Shown here piece by piece: positions 16,937 through 25,450 of a stretch of DNA of 60,954 bases. Within the stretch, counting starts at the first letter, position 1, and the number at the start of each line of letters is the position of its first letter. Where the stretch lies: the NCBI GenBank assembly GCA_910587135.1, contig CAJULF010000013.1:1-60954 (forward strand), read 5' to 3'. Under the pieces are notes generated by a model. It was given only the letters and a program-made list of their open reading frames with translations, searched no databases and was not told the origin of the DNA. The position numbers were made by a program, and so were the translations under genes. The DNA is from an uncultured Oscillospiraceae bacterium. Lineage in GTDB: Bacteria; Bacillota; Clostridia; Oscillospirales; Ruminococcaceae.

Positions 16937-17434
16937 ATGACAAAACGCGTCACAATAATGCTCAATATATCGCTGGGACTGTGGATCGCTTACTATGTGC
17001 TGTTTTTTATGGGATATTTCGCGCAGAAGACGCTTTTTTGGTGGTTTTTTGGCGGGGATTATGTTATGTCCGACGATTTTAAGCCGGTGTTTTCGCCCGT
17101 TCTTATCGGATTTTCCCTTATAATTATGGCGGGTATGCCGGTATTCAATCTGCTTTTAAGAAAGAACAGCTCGCCGGGGCTGTGCATAGGCGCGGAGGTC
17201 TGCGCTTTTATCGCTTTTTTGTCGGATCGCCTGATAAAGGGGATAGTTCCCACGGTAAAAACCATCTTGATGGGAAAACTCGGCAACGCGGACGCGGTAC
17301 TTATCGGAGGGCTGCACGCGCAGTCTGTCGGTTTTCTCGATATGGTTTTGATTGCGTTTTACGCTGTTTCTCTTACGCTTATGGTATGCGCCTGCTGCAT
17401 TAGGCAGTGTGAGCGCAAGTCCGTAACTCAATAG
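16937..17434 (+). CDS. Four-helix membrane protein, unknown
   Basis: A 165-residue protein with about four hydrophobic segments (roughly residues 8-30, 50-72, 85-105, 130-155). I do not recognise the family. An AAAGGAG lies 6 bases before the ATG; a TTG at 16916 is also in frame but less likely. It lies between tpiA and gpmI, so it is co-transcribed with glycolytic genes, but nothing in it suggests a glycolytic role. The C-terminus contains a CACCIRQC cysteine cluster at the membrane edge. Confidence 0.75.
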   Translation: MTKRVTIMLNISLGLWIAYYVLFFMGYFAQKTLFWWFFGGDYVMSDDFKPVFSPVLIGFSLIIMAGMPVFNLLLRKNSSPGLCIGAEVCAFIAFLSDRLIKGIVPTVKTILMGKLGNADAVLIGGLHAQSVGFLDMVLIAFYAVSLTLMVCACCIRQCERKSVTQ

Positions 17435-17458
17435 GCTTTATGAAAGGAATTTGATATA

Positions 17459-19027
17459 ATGGCTAAACCTGTTTTATTGGTAGTAATGGACGGCGTCGGC
17501 TTCTCCAAAACGGGGCTGGGCGACGCTGTTACCGAGGCTAATACGCCCACTCTCGACTGGCTGATGGCTAACTGCCCCATGACGCGCCTTAAGGCGCACG
17601 GCGACGCGGTAGGACTCCCCACCGACGACGATATGGGCAATTCCGAGGTAGGTCACAACGCTTTGGGCTGCGGTCAGATATATTCCCAGGGCGCGAAGCT
17701 GGTGAACGAGTCCATCGAAAGCGGCAAGATGTACGATTCCGCAGCGTGGAAAGAACTTGTCGACAATGTTAAGGCTAAGGATTCCACCCTGCACTTTATC
17801 GGGCTTCTCTCCGACGGAAACGTTCACTCCAACATTTCCCACCTTTTCAATATGCTGAAAAAGGCTAAGGCTGAAGGTGTAAAGAAGGCAAGAGTTCATG
17901 TTCTGCTTGACGGTCGCGACGTTCCCGCGACTTCCGCGCCGCTCTATATCGAGCAGCTTGAAAACGTGCTCAAAGAGCTTAACGACGGCAGCTTTGACGG
18001 AAAGATCGCCAGCGGCGGCGGACGCATGAAGATAACCATGGACAGATACCAGGCGGACTGGGCTATGGTGGAGCGCGGCTGGAATACCCATGTAAAGGGC
18101 GAGGGCAGACAGTTTGCGAGCGCTGCCGAGGCGGTTGAAACTCTCCGTAATGAAACGGGAGCTATCGACCAGGATCTTCCCGCGTTCGTTATTGCGGAGA
18201 ACGGCGCTCCCGTAGGCAAGATCGTCGACGGCGACAGCGTTATTCTGTACAACTTCCGCGGCGACAGAGCTATTGAGCTGTCCATGGCGTTCGACTGCGA
18301 CAAGTTCACTCAATTCAACAGAGGACCCAAGCCAAACGTATGCTATGCGGGTATGCTCCAGTATGACGGCGACTTGAAGCTCCCCGCGCGATACCTTGTA
18401 AATCCCCCCGAAATAACCAACACGCTGTCCGAGGTGCTTGTGGCGGCTAAGTTGAACCAGTACGCGGTGTCCGAAACGCAGAAATACGGTCACGTTACCT
18501 ATTTCTGGAACGGCAACCGCAGCGGCAAGTTCAGCGACGAGTTGGAAACATTCAAGGAGATACCCTCCGATAACGTCAGCTTCGACCAGCGCCCCTGGAT
18601 GAAGTCGGCGGATATCGTGGACGATCTTATAGAAGCTATCAAGAGCAAGAAGTACGATTTCCTGCGCTGCAACTTCCCGAACGGCGATATGGTGGGACAT
18701 ACAGGATCAATGCAGGCTACCATCATCGGTGTTGAGGCGGTGGATATCGGTCTTGCGCGGCTGATGAAGGTGTGCGACGAGTACGGGGTGACTATGCTCG
18801 TTACAGCCGACCACGGCAACGCGGACGAAATGCTGGAGAAGAACAAGAAGGGCGATGTGCAGGTAAGAACCGCGCACTCCCTCAATCCCGTTCCCTTTAT
18901 CATCTACGACAAGGACGTCAAGTACACCATCAAAGAGGGCAATTACGGCTTATCCAATGTTGCGCCGACGGTGGTAAAGATGTTCGGTCTAACCGCGCCC
19001 GACTGCTGGCAGGAGAGCATGATATAA
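17459..19027 (+). CDS. gpmI: 2,3-bisphosphoglycerate-independent phosphoglycerate mutase
   Basis: A 522-residue dimanganese enzyme of the alkaline phosphatase superfamily that interconverts 3- and 2-phosphoglycerate. LLVVMDGVGFS starts the protein, the phosphorylated serine is S62 in GNSEVGHNALG, and LVTADHGNADEM and RTAHSLNPVP carry late metal ligands. The length is right for the family. With pgk and tpiA it forms a lower-glycolysis cluster; gap and eno are not in the window. Confidence 0.96.
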   Translation: MAKPVLLVVMDGVGFSKTGLGDAVTEANTPTLDWLMANCPMTRLKAHGDAVGLPTDDDMGNSEVGHNALGCGQIYSQGAKLVNESIESGKMYDSAAWKELVDNVKAKDSTLHFIGLLSDGNVHSNISHLFNMLKKAKAEGVKKARVHVLLDGRDVPATSAPLYIEQLENVLKELNDGSFDGKIASGGGRMKITMDRYQADWAMVERGWNTHVKGEGRQFASAAEAVETLRNETGAIDQDLPAFVIAENGAPVGKIVDGDSVILYNFRGDRAIELSMAFDCDKFTQFNRGPKPNVCYAGMLQYDGDLKLPARYLVNPPEITNTLSEVLVAAKLNQYAVSETQKYGHVTYFWNGNRSGKFSDELETFKEIPSDNVSFDQRPWMKSADIVDDLIEAIKSKKYDFLRCNFPNGDMVGHTGSMQATIIGVEAVDIGLARLMKVCDEYGVTMLVTADHGNADEMLEKNKKGDVQVRTAHSLNPVPFIIYDKDVKYTIKEGNYGLSNVAPTVVKMFGLTAPDCWQESMI

Positions 19028-19044
19028 GTCAGTTTTGGTATGCG

Positions 19045-19070
19045 AAAGCCCGGGGTGTTCCGGGCTTTTT
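19045..19070 (+). terminator. Terminator of gpmI
   Basis: AAAGCCCGG/CCGGGCTTTTT forms a compact GC-rich hairpin with a T-run 17 bases after the gpmI stop. It ends the glycolytic cluster and faces the minus-strand gene that follows. Confidence 0.85.
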
Positions 19071-19083
19071 GCTATATAAAAGT

Positions 19084-19299
19084 TTATTTTTCTTCTTTCA
19101 TTGCTCGTATGGCAATAACTAAACCAACAATAGTCATTGCTGCAAAAACGAAAAGAACGATCCAATCTTTGCCGTTAAGACACCCCAAAATACTGCTTTT
19201 TGAGCCTGCCTCAACGGTTTGAGTTGCAGCAATACACCAACCTGCAAATCCAACAACGCCGCTCAATAAAAGACCTGTTCCCAAAATCATTTTCTTCAT
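19084..19299 (-). CDS. Small two-helix membrane protein, unknown
   Basis: A 71-residue protein with a hydrophobic N-terminal segment (about 4-25) that could be a signal anchor and a second membrane helix (about 46-64), ending in a lysine-rich tail. A GGGGG ribosome site lies 6 bases before the ATG. It is 21 bases downstream of pyrB on the same strand, so it is probably in that transcript. Its base composition is richer in AT than pyrB. I recognise no family. Confidence 0.6.
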   Translation of the reverse strand: MKKMILGTGLLLSGVVGFAGWCIAATQTVEAGSKSSILGCLNGKDWIVLFVFAAMTIVGLVIAIRAMKEEK

Positions 19300-19320
19300 T
19301 GCTGACCCCCGTAAATTCAG

Positions 19321-20400
19321 TTATAAAAGTATTCTCTCATCACAGTACTCGCAAATGAGTATATCCCCGAATTTGCGGAAGCTGTGCGGCAGATAAAGCT
19401 CCGTCTGCGTCACGCATTTTTTGTTTGAGCAGCAGACGTCCTTATGAACCGTTCCCGTGAGCAGCGGCTTGCCCGACGGCTCGTTGTTGAGCGTGGTAAG
19501 TATCAGCGCCATGCGGACGTACATTCCGTTGAGCGCCTGGCGGAAATAGGCGGCGCGCGGGTCATCGTCCACCTCGACCTCTATTTCGTTCACTCTCGGC
19601 AGCGGGTGCATGACTATCATATCCTTTTTAGCGAGCCGCATTTTGGCGGGGGTGAGCTTGTAAACGTCCTTCTGGCGCTCGTATTCCTCCTCACTGTCAA
19701 AGCGCTCCCGCTGTATCCGCGTCATATAGAGCATATCGAGTTCGGGCATGACTTCGTCTATGGTGCGAACCTCGCGGAATTCGCAGCCGCGCGCCGAAAG
19801 CACGTCCTTTATGTAAGAGGGCAGGGAAAGGTTGTCGGTAGAGATAAGGATAAATTTGTTGTTGGGGTAGCAGGACAGAGCCTTAAGCAGCGAGTGAACC
19901 GTCCGACCGTATTTCAGATCGCCGCACAGCCCCACAGTGAGGTTGTCCAGCCGACCAAGCTCGGTTTTCAGCGTCAGCAGGTCGGTGAGGGTTTGCGTGG
20001 GGTGGAGATGACCTCCGTCCCCCGCGTTTATCACGGGGCAGTCTGACGCAAGCGAAGCGGCTCTCGCGGAGCCCTCCTGCGTATGCCGCATAACCAGTAT
20101 ATCGGAGTAGCTGCTTACTATTTTAATGGTGTCCTTAAGATTTTCGCCCTTTGCCACGGAGGAATTGCTCGGGTTGTCAAAGCCGATAATGCTGCCGCCA
20201 AGCCGTATCATAGCCGCCTGAAAGCTCATCTGGGTGCGCGTTGACGGCTCATAGAAAAGCGTCGCCATGATTTTGCCCCTGCATTTGTCGGAATAGCTCT
20301 CGGGGCGGCGGATAATATCCTGCGCGAGCTCAATAATAGCGTTCCAGTGAGGAACGGCATAATCGTCCATATCTATAAGGTGATTGAATTTTTTATTCAA
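19321..20400 (-). CDS. pyrB: Aspartate carbamoyltransferase with C-terminal PyrI-type zinc knuckle
   Basis: A 359-residue enzyme that joins carbamoyl phosphate to aspartate in pyrimidine synthesis. The catalytic chain (1 to about 305) has the phosphate loop STRT (53-56), HPTQTLTD (133-140) and HPLPR (265-269). A tail of about 50 residues follows with C324-x4-C329 and C350-x2-C353. This matches the zinc site of the regulatory chain PyrI (Cys109, 114, 138, 141 in E. coli) in pattern and nearly in spacing. The nucleotide-binding half of PyrI is absent. The tail therefore looks like the PyrI contact domain grafted onto PyrB. No other pyr gene is adjacent. Confidence 0.9.
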   Translation of the reverse strand: MNKKFNHLIDMDDYAVPHWNAIIELAQDIIRRPESYSDKCRGKIMATLFYEPSTRTQMSFQAAMIRLGGSIIGFDNPSNSSVAKGENLKDTIKIVSSYSDILVMRHTQEGSARAASLASDCPVINAGDGGHLHPTQTLTDLLTLKTELGRLDNLTVGLCGDLKYGRTVHSLLKALSCYPNNKFILISTDNLSLPSYIKDVLSARGCEFREVRTIDEVMPELDMLYMTRIQRERFDSEEEYERQKDVYKLTPAKMRLAKKDMIVMHPLPRVNEIEVEVDDDPRAAYFRQALNGMYVRMALILTTLNNEPSGKPLLTGTVHKDVCCSNKKCVTQTELYLPHSFRKFGDILICEYCDERILL

Positions 20401-20435
20401 AACAGTGTCCTCCGTTAAATTTATTTAATATGCAT

Positions 20436-20969
20436 TTATGATCTTTTTATCAAATATCCGAAATTATGTACTCCTGTGAAATCTTCCCAAACTTGAGGTT
20501 CTTGATTGGTAAAAAACGATTTGTAGACAACAGTCAGATTATATTTTTCACACATTTTCATAATGTAATTTTCATTTACAGCAGGGTCTTCAAGGTAATC
20601 TATTATAATTAAATACTTATATTTCATTGTGATTACCTTTCCGAGTAAATCTTCAAATGAATGTCCAAACTTCGTGGCTTCGCCAAGAAGTAAATGCGCT
20701 ATAATTATATCATATGCCTTGATAACGGTATCCCCGCATATATCTTTTTCAATTACACTTATATATTCGTTGTGATCGGTGATTTCTTTGATTGAGTTTA
20801 TCTTTCTTATATCGCCCGAATATACAACAGCGTCAATGGGAGTATTGGGAAATGAATTTGCAATTATAGACAGACTTGTCCTTCCACTCCCCGCATCAAG
20901 TATACTTGTAATGTCCTCTCTTTTTATAAGATTAAGAAAATCAATTAAAATTATTCTATGCCCTTCCAT
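20436..20969 (-). CDS. Methyltransferase-like Rossmann protein, unknown
   Basis: A 177-residue protein whose start (SILDAGSGRTSLS, about residue 23) looks like motif I of class I SAM-dependent methyltransferases, followed by alternating hydrophobic strands (IDAVVYSG, DIIIAHLLLG, YLIIIDYL). The fold call rests on these. It is clearly more AT-rich than neighbouring genes, with isoleucine and lysine codons dominant, which suggests recent acquisition. It has its own promoter and a GAGGAG ribosome site. Substrate is unknown; a related tRNA or small-molecule methyltransferase cannot be excluded. Confidence 0.6.
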   Translation of the reverse strand: MEGHRIILIDFLNLIKREDITSILDAGSGRTSLSIIANSFPNTPIDAVVYSGDIRKINSIKEITDHNEYISVIEKDICGDTVIKAYDIIIAHLLLGEATKFGHSFEDLLGKVITMKYKYLIIIDYLEDPAVNENYIMKMCEKYNLTVVYKSFFTNQEPQVWEDFTGVHNFGYLIKRS

Positions 20970-20998
20970 TGGTACTCCTCTGTTAATTTATTTATTAT

Positions 20999-21027
20999 AT
21001 TATAGCAGAATTTGCGTCGGATTTCAA
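20999..21027 (-). promoter_or_regulatory. Promoter of the methyltransferase-like gene
   Basis: On the minus strand TTGAAA (21022-21027) and TATAAT (20999-21004) are 17 bases apart, about 30 bases before the gene. It is divergent from the promoter at 21095. Confidence 0.7.
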
Positions 21028-21094
21028 TATATTTTGTAAAAAGAGCGTATTTATTTATGCCGATCAAAAAGTATGTTTTTACTTTATTAAGCTA

Positions 21095-21123
21095 TTGAAA
21101 TAGTGCGACAAATGTGATATAAT
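21095..21123 (+). promoter_or_regulatory. Promoter of the ASKHA-fold gene
   Basis: TTGAAA (21095-21100) and TATAAT (21118-21123), 17 bases apart, about 60 bases before the ATG at 21183. Confidence 0.7.
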
Positions 21124-21182
21124 TAAAGTGTTTTAGATGCAGTATGAAATCAAACGCTAAAAAACCCGAAAGGAACGAAATT

Positions 21183-22253
21183 ATGATAAACAAGCCGCTG
21201 ATCTTCCGCGAGAAATACCGCAGTGAGCGCAGCAACAGCCTTGCGGCGGTGTTTGACATCGCCGATAATTCAATGAGTCTGGTGTTCTACGATCTGTCAC
21301 TTTCAAGGCGCTTTGCGAGAACGGTGCTTTTCGGGGAGCGCAAAGGGGATATCGTGCAGGGTATCGCGGATTTGCTCGGTTCATCAATGCAGGAATACGG
21401 TATCGGCGCGGGCGCGGTGAAAAAGGTGGGCTTTGCAGCGTCGGTGGCGCTCTCGGTGTATATCGAGGAAGCGATCTCGCCCTTGGAGCTTCACCTTAGT
21501 CCCGAAACGGAAATTTTCGTTATGCCGATTATTTCCGCGGCAATAGGCGGACGCTTTACCGCGTCGCTACTCACTCTGCCGCACAGCGGTCTTGCGGCGG
21601 ATTTCGGCGGGAGGCTTTGCATGGGCGCTGTAAGTGGAACGGATAAAAAAGTGAAGTGCGCCTCGTTTCCGCTTATGGGAGCGTTTGACGGCTCGGCGGC
21701 GGAAAGCGGCGTGATATGTGAGCGAGGGGCTATCGATGAAGTAAGGCGGGATAAAGGTATATTGTGTTATGGGGTCGTTTCCGACGCGCAGAGCGTGGGT
21801 ATAGCCCCGTCAGCGCTGGTACAGGCGGCGGAGCTTATGATAGCGGAGGGCATTGCGGACAAGGACGGCATAATGCTTGACCGCGATAATTTCTACATAG
21901 GCGAGGATTTCTATATAACTCAGAGGGATCTGAGAGCGCTTCAGACGGATAAGGCGCGGTGCGCTGCCGCATTTGAGCTTTTTACGCGTGAAATCGGAGA
22001 TTTTTCTGCGGTATTTCTTTCGGGAGAACCGTTTGTCCGCAGTGCGGAAGCAATGATATCAATAGGCGCCGTGCCGCGATTTGATTGTAAAACGGGCTTC
22101 TGCCGCAATTCCTCGGAGCAGGGACTGATAATGTGCGCGGAAAACAGCCGCGAACTTGAGCGTGCGGAAATGCTTGCCGAAAGCGCCGAGGATATCACCG
22201 AACGTCTGCTTGAAAAGCATGAAGAGCTTTATTTGGAAAAACTGAGCTTTTAA
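21183..22253 (+). CDS. ASKHA-fold protein resembling the RACE/DUF4445 domain
   Basis: A 356-residue protein with an actin-like/ASKHA look: an N-terminal FDIADNSMSLV phosphate-loop-like segment, LAADFGG in the middle and a late FLSGEPF. The stretch FYITQRDLRALQTDKA (about residue 240) followed by a helical block and then SIGAVPRF resembles the end of DUF4445/RACE proteins, which reactivate corrinoid enzymes using ATP. The ferredoxin domain those proteins normally carry is missing. I start it at 21183 (AAAGGAAC upstream) rather than at 21144. It stands alone with its own promoter, so partners are unknown. Confidence 0.55.
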   Translation: MINKPLIFREKYRSERSNSLAAVFDIADNSMSLVFYDLSLSRRFARTVLFGERKGDIVQGIADLLGSSMQEYGIGAGAVKKVGFAASVALSVYIEEAISPLELHLSPETEIFVMPIISAAIGGRFTASLLTLPHSGLAADFGGRLCMGAVSGTDKKVKCASFPLMGAFDGSAAESGVICERGAIDEVRRDKGILCYGVVSDAQSVGIAPSALVQAAELMIAEGIADKDGIMLDRDNFYIGEDFYITQRDLRALQTDKARCAAAFELFTREIGDFSAVFLSGEPFVRSAEAMISIGAVPRFDCKTGFCRNSSEQGLIMCAENSRELERAEMLAESAEDITERLLEKHEELYLEKLSF

Positions 22254-22280
22254 GGAACGAAACAAAAGGAAAAAACACAA

Positions 22281-22490
22281 ATGCAGAAATCGGTACAATT
22301 GAAAAAAACGACATAATATGCGCTGTTATCAGTAATAATATAAAAGTGATAACCTACACCGACTGCCCTTGACGTGCCGACCGGCGCCAAATACGAGGCG
22401 GGAACGGAGAATTTTGTTATTGATAAACGGCTTGTAGCGGAGAATTTCTTAATTCTGAACACCGGACTTGCATACAATATACTTCATTGA
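22281..22490 (+). pseudogene. Possible decayed gene fragment
   Basis: In the gap before rplS two short open stretches in different frames can be joined: one reading IEKNDIICAVISNNIKVITY and, after a shift, another reading VPTGAKYEAGTENFVIDKRL to a stop at 22488. They look like coding sequence, but no family is recognised and the frame must be changed once. It could equally be chance. No ribosome site is clear. Confidence 0.25.
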
Positions 22491-22593
22491 TGTTTGTGAC
22501 ATTTATCACGCATACTTTCTTATTCGGAAAACGTGCTGATGACATAAGTGCGTTCCCTTTTAATAATGAGTTAAAAAAATATACAAAAACTAC

Positions 22594-22622
22594 TTGATTT
22601 TTTTGGTGAAAGGTGTTATAAT
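22594..22622 (+). promoter_or_regulatory. Promoter of rplS
   Basis: TTGATT (22594-22599) and TATAAT (22617-22622) with a 17-base spacer, about 210 bases upstream of rplS. The long leader that results is described separately. Confidence 0.75.
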
Positions 22623-22629
22623 AGAAAAG

Positions 22630-22831
22630 CATTTAGTATCCGTTGCTATAACTATGCCCAGATATGGCGTACGCGGCAGCGTGTGTTAATGCGCGGTGAT
22701 TCACCGGACATTATAACGGATAGTCCGCTGAAATCAAGGTCGGCGGCGCGGTGCGCTGCTGTAAAGGTGCCTTGGCATTTATGCTCGAATTAGTCGGTTT
22801 TAAGAATATCCGAAAACATCAGGAGGAAAAG
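22630..22831 (+). promoter_or_regulatory. Folded leader of the L19 gene
   Basis: About 200 bases separate the promoter from rplS. TATCCGTT (22637-22644) pairs perfectly with AACGGATA (22715-22722), enclosing a GC-rich multi-branch region; a second arm CAAGG...CCTTG encloses the GCGGCGCGGTGCGCTGC block. Autoregulatory L19 leaders are known in Firmicutes, and the position fits. I have not matched it to that covariance model. The frame open from 22751 lies within this leader and is unlikely to be translated. Confidence 0.5.
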
Positions 22832-23173
22832 ATGGACGCATTGAAAATCATTGAGCAGAGCAGCATGAAGGCTGAAGCTCCCAAAATCGAGATCGGTGAC
22901 TTTGTTAAGGTTTCCGTACGCATCAAGGAAGGCGACAAGAGCCGTATCCAGATGTTCGAGGGCACCGTTATCGCCAAGAAGCACGGCGGTATCAACGAAA
23001 CGTTTACCGTAAGACGCGTAGCTCACGGCTGCGGTGTGGAGAGAGTATTCCCTCTGCATTCACCGACTGTTGAGAAGGTAGAAGTCGTAAGAAACGGTAA
23101 GGTTCGCAGAGCTAAGCTGTACTACCTGCGTGACAGAGTTGGTAAGGCTGCTAAGGTCAAGTCCAAAGTTTAA
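22832..23173 (+). CDS. rplS: 50S ribosomal protein L19
   Basis: A 113-residue component of the large ribosomal subunit at the subunit interface. IEIGDFVKVSVRIKEGDKSR, QMFEGTVIAKKHGG, TVRRVAHGCGVERVFPLHSP and AKLYYLRDRVGKAAK are classic L19 sequence. AGGAGG lies 6 bases before the ATG at 22832; the longer frame from 22751 would add 27 residues not found in the family. It leads the rplS-lepB-ylqF-rnhB-yraN order common in Firmicutes. Confidence 0.96.
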   Translation: MDALKIIEQSSMKAEAPKIEIGDFVKVSVRIKEGDKSRIQMFEGTVIAKKHGGINETFTVRRVAHGCGVERVFPLHSPTVEKVEVVRNGKVRRAKLYYLRDRVGKAAKVKSKV

Positions 23174-23196
23174 TCCAGGAAGATCCAAGCTGACAA

Positions 23197-23215
23197 GCCC
23201 CGTTTCGGCGGGGCA
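23197..23215 (+). terminator. GC hairpin between rplS and lepB
   Basis: GCCCCG/CGGGGC around a short loop follows rplS by about 25 bases but has no T-run. It more likely limits read-through or stabilises the rplS message than stops transcription fully. Confidence 0.45.
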
Positions 23216-23248
23216 TTAGCGAGGATATCCAAAGAAAAGAGTTTTGCT

Positions 23249-23947
23249 ATGAACGGTATGAATGATAAGGAATTACAGGAATTGACGGAGGAGTCCGAGG
23301 AAATATCCGCGGAATACAAGTCCGATGAAACCGAGCTTGATGCGCAGGACGGCACGGGCAGCTCCGATGAAGACGAGGATGAGGAGGAAAAAAAGCCTTT
23401 CTCCGATGCGCACGAATGGGCATGCAGCCTTGTTTACGCAGTCCTGCTCATGCTTGGACTGAATCTTTTTGTGTTCCGCTCCATTACCGTTGACGGCGAA
23501 TCAATGTGCAATACATTACAGCATCAGGATAAAATCATTGCCACGGATTTTTTCTATACCCCCAAGCGCGGAGATATTGTGGTCGTGCAGGCGAACGAGC
23601 TTGTGAACGATGCTACGGGGTTGTTCGGAGAGGCTATAATAAAGCGGGTAATTGCTTTGGAGGGCGATACGATACGGTTCGATTTCGAGCAGGGCGAGGT
23701 CTACTTAAACGGAGAACTGCTTGAGGAGGATTATATCGCGCAGCCGACTCATCTGCGGCTGAACGGCTGGACGGAGAGCGGTGTGGATTATGTTGTGCCG
23801 GAGAACTGCGTGTTTGTTATGGGCGACAACCGCAATAATTCACGTGACAGCCGTGACCTTGAAGCCTTGGGATTTGTCGATATGGATCTCATTATGGGCA
23901 AGGCAGTATTGAGAGTTTATCCGTTTGAGGGCTTTACGGTATTATGA
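23249..23947 (+). CDS. lepB: Signal peptidase I
   Basis: A 232-residue membrane protease that removes signal peptides from exported proteins. A very acidic cytoplasmic extension (about residues 1-50, rich in Glu and Asp) precedes a single membrane anchor (about 58-78). The Ser-Lys dyad is S85 in TVDGESM and K132 in AIIKRVIALEGD, and MGDNRNNSRDSR is the conserved late box. The acidic leader is longer than in Bacillus SipS. The stop overlaps the ylqF start. Confidence 0.94.
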   Translation: MNGMNDKELQELTEESEEISAEYKSDETELDAQDGTGSSDEDEDEEEKKPFSDAHEWACSLVYAVLLMLGLNLFVFRSITVDGESMCNTLQHQDKIIATDFFYTPKRGDIVVVQANELVNDATGLFGEAIIKRVIALEGDTIRFDFEQGEVYLNGELLEEDYIAQPTHLRLNGWTESGVDYVVPENCVFVMGDNRNNSRDSRDLEALGFVDMDLIMGKAVLRVYPFEGFTVL

Positions 23948-24792
23948 GTGAGATAGGAAATATTCAGTGGTTTCCGGGACATATGACCAAGACCCGCCGC
24001 TTGATTGAGGCTGATCTCAAGATGGTTGACGCGGTGGTGGAAATTACCGACGCGCGTATTCCCGAAAGCAGCAGGAATCCTATTCTTGACGAGTTGGTGG
24101 GAAGCAAGCCGCGGATAATGATATTAAATAAGTGCGATTATGCCGACGACGTTTCCACGGCGCTCTGGCGCAAATATTACGAGGGCAGGGGCATTACCGT
24201 TATAACCTGCGACTGCCGCAGCGGAAAGGGGATAAATAAATTCCTTCCGACGGTAAAAACTCTGCTTAAGGAGCTTATAGAGCGCAGGAAATCACGCGGT
24301 ATGATAGGAAAAGCACTGCGGCTGATGGTGGTGGGTATTCCGAATGTAGGGAAATCCTCTTTTATCAATCGTATGGCTAATTCCAGAAAAACAAAGGTAG
24401 GCGACCGTCCCGGGGTGACCCGCGGAAAGCAGTGGGTTTCGATAGATAAGGACGTTGAGCTGTTGGATATGCCCGGAATTTTGTGGCCGAAATTTGACGA
24501 CCAGCTTGCTGCGCAGCGGTTGGCGTTCACCGGCGCAATAAAGGACGAGGTAACGGACAGCGAAGCGCTGGCGAGAGCGCTGGGCGAGCTTCTGCAAATG
24601 GACTATCCGGAGCTGCTGAAGGCGCGGTATAAAATTCTCTGCGAGGGCGATATCCTGACGGAGATAGCCAAGGCGAGGGGAATGCTGATATCGGGCGGAG
24701 AGCCGGATACCGAAAGAGCCGCCGCCGCGCTTCTGGATGAATACAGAGGTGGAAAGATTGGCAAAATTACTCTCGAAACACCGCAAGAGTAA
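23944..24792 (+). CDS. ylqF: Ribosome biogenesis GTPase YlqF/RbgA
   Basis: A 282-residue circularly permuted GTPase needed for late 50S assembly. The G motifs come in permuted order: G4 LNKCD (about 58), then G1 GIPNVGKSS (about 128), G2 threonine in RPGVTRG, and G3 DMPG (about 175). IQWFPGHMTKTRR is the signature N-terminus. It starts inside the lepB stop (ATGA overlap) without a clear ribosome site, so it depends on coupling. Confidence 0.93.
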   Translation: MSEIGNIQWFPGHMTKTRRLIEADLKMVDAVVEITDARIPESSRNPILDELVGSKPRIMILNKCDYADDVSTALWRKYYEGRGITVITCDCRSGKGINKFLPTVKTLLKELIERRKSRGMIGKALRLMVVGIPNVGKSSFINRMANSRKTKVGDRPGVTRGKQWVSIDKDVELLDMPGILWPKFDDQLAAQRLAFTGAIKDEVTDSEALARALGELLQMDYPELLKARYKILCEGDILTEIAKARGMLISGGEPDTERAAAALLDEYRGGKIGKITLETPQE

Positions 24793-25450
24793 GGAAACGC
24801 TGCTTAAAATAGATGGCGTGTCCCTTGAAAATATTGATCTGCGCGAGTTTGACAGGCGCGTTTCTGAACGTTTCGGGACGCTATGCGGCATTGATGAGGC
24901 GGGGAGAGGTCCCGTTGCGGGAGATGTTTTCGCAGCGGCTGTGATTCTTGACCTGAATAATCCCATTGCGGGGCTGAACGACAGCAAAAAGCTCACTCCC
25001 AAAAGGCGCGCGAGTCTTTATGAGGAAATATGCGAAAAGGCGATAGATTATTGCATTTCGCAGGTAACTGTGTGTCAGATAGACAAGACTGATATACTTT
25101 CTGCCGATCTATGCGCCATGCGCTGCGCTTTTGAGCGTTTAGAGCCGTTTTCGGGAATAGTTCTGGTTGACGGAGATGTTCTTCCGGATATTGATACCGA
25201 CAATGTGCTGAAAAATGTGATAGGCGGCGACGCAAAATCAGAAGCGATAGCGGCAGCCTCTATACTTGCGAAAGTAGAGCGTGACCGTTATATGTGCGAG
25301 ATGGCTTTTCAATATCCCCAATACGGCTTTGAAAAGCATAAGGGATACGGCACAAAGGCGCACTACGAAGCGATTGAAAAGTACGGGCTTTGTCCGATAC
25401 ACAGGCGCTCTTTTTTAAAAAAGTATCTGACTGACAAAGAAGATGGATAA
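24737..25450 (+). CDS. rnhB: Ribonuclease HII
   Basis: A 237-residue enzyme that cuts RNA in RNA-DNA hybrids, including single ribonucleotides. The acidic residues are in GIDEAGRGPVAGDV (Asp, Glu), LVDGDVLPD and GGDAKSEAIAAASILAK. LNDSKKLTPKRR is also typical. The ATG at 24737 overlaps ylqF by 56 bases; an in-frame TTG at 24758 behind AGAGGTGG is an alternative that trims 7 residues. The N-terminal helical extension resembles that of Bacillus RnhB. Confidence 0.93.
   Translation: MNTEVERLAKLLSKHRKSKETLLKIDGVSLENIDLREFDRRVSERFGTLCGIDEAGRGPVAGDVFAAAVILDLNNPIAGLNDSKKLTPKRRASLYEEICEKAIDYCISQVTVCQIDKTDILSADLCAMRCAFERLEPFSGIVLVDGDVLPDIDTDNVLKNVIGGDAKSEAIAAASILAKVERDRYMCEMAFQYPQYGFEKHKGYGTKAHYEAIEKYGLCPIHRRSFLKKYLTDKEDG

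Noticed and set aside
17474..18700. 408-codon minus-strand frame opposite gpmI
   Set aside because: Shadow of a conserved gene; no recognisable domain.
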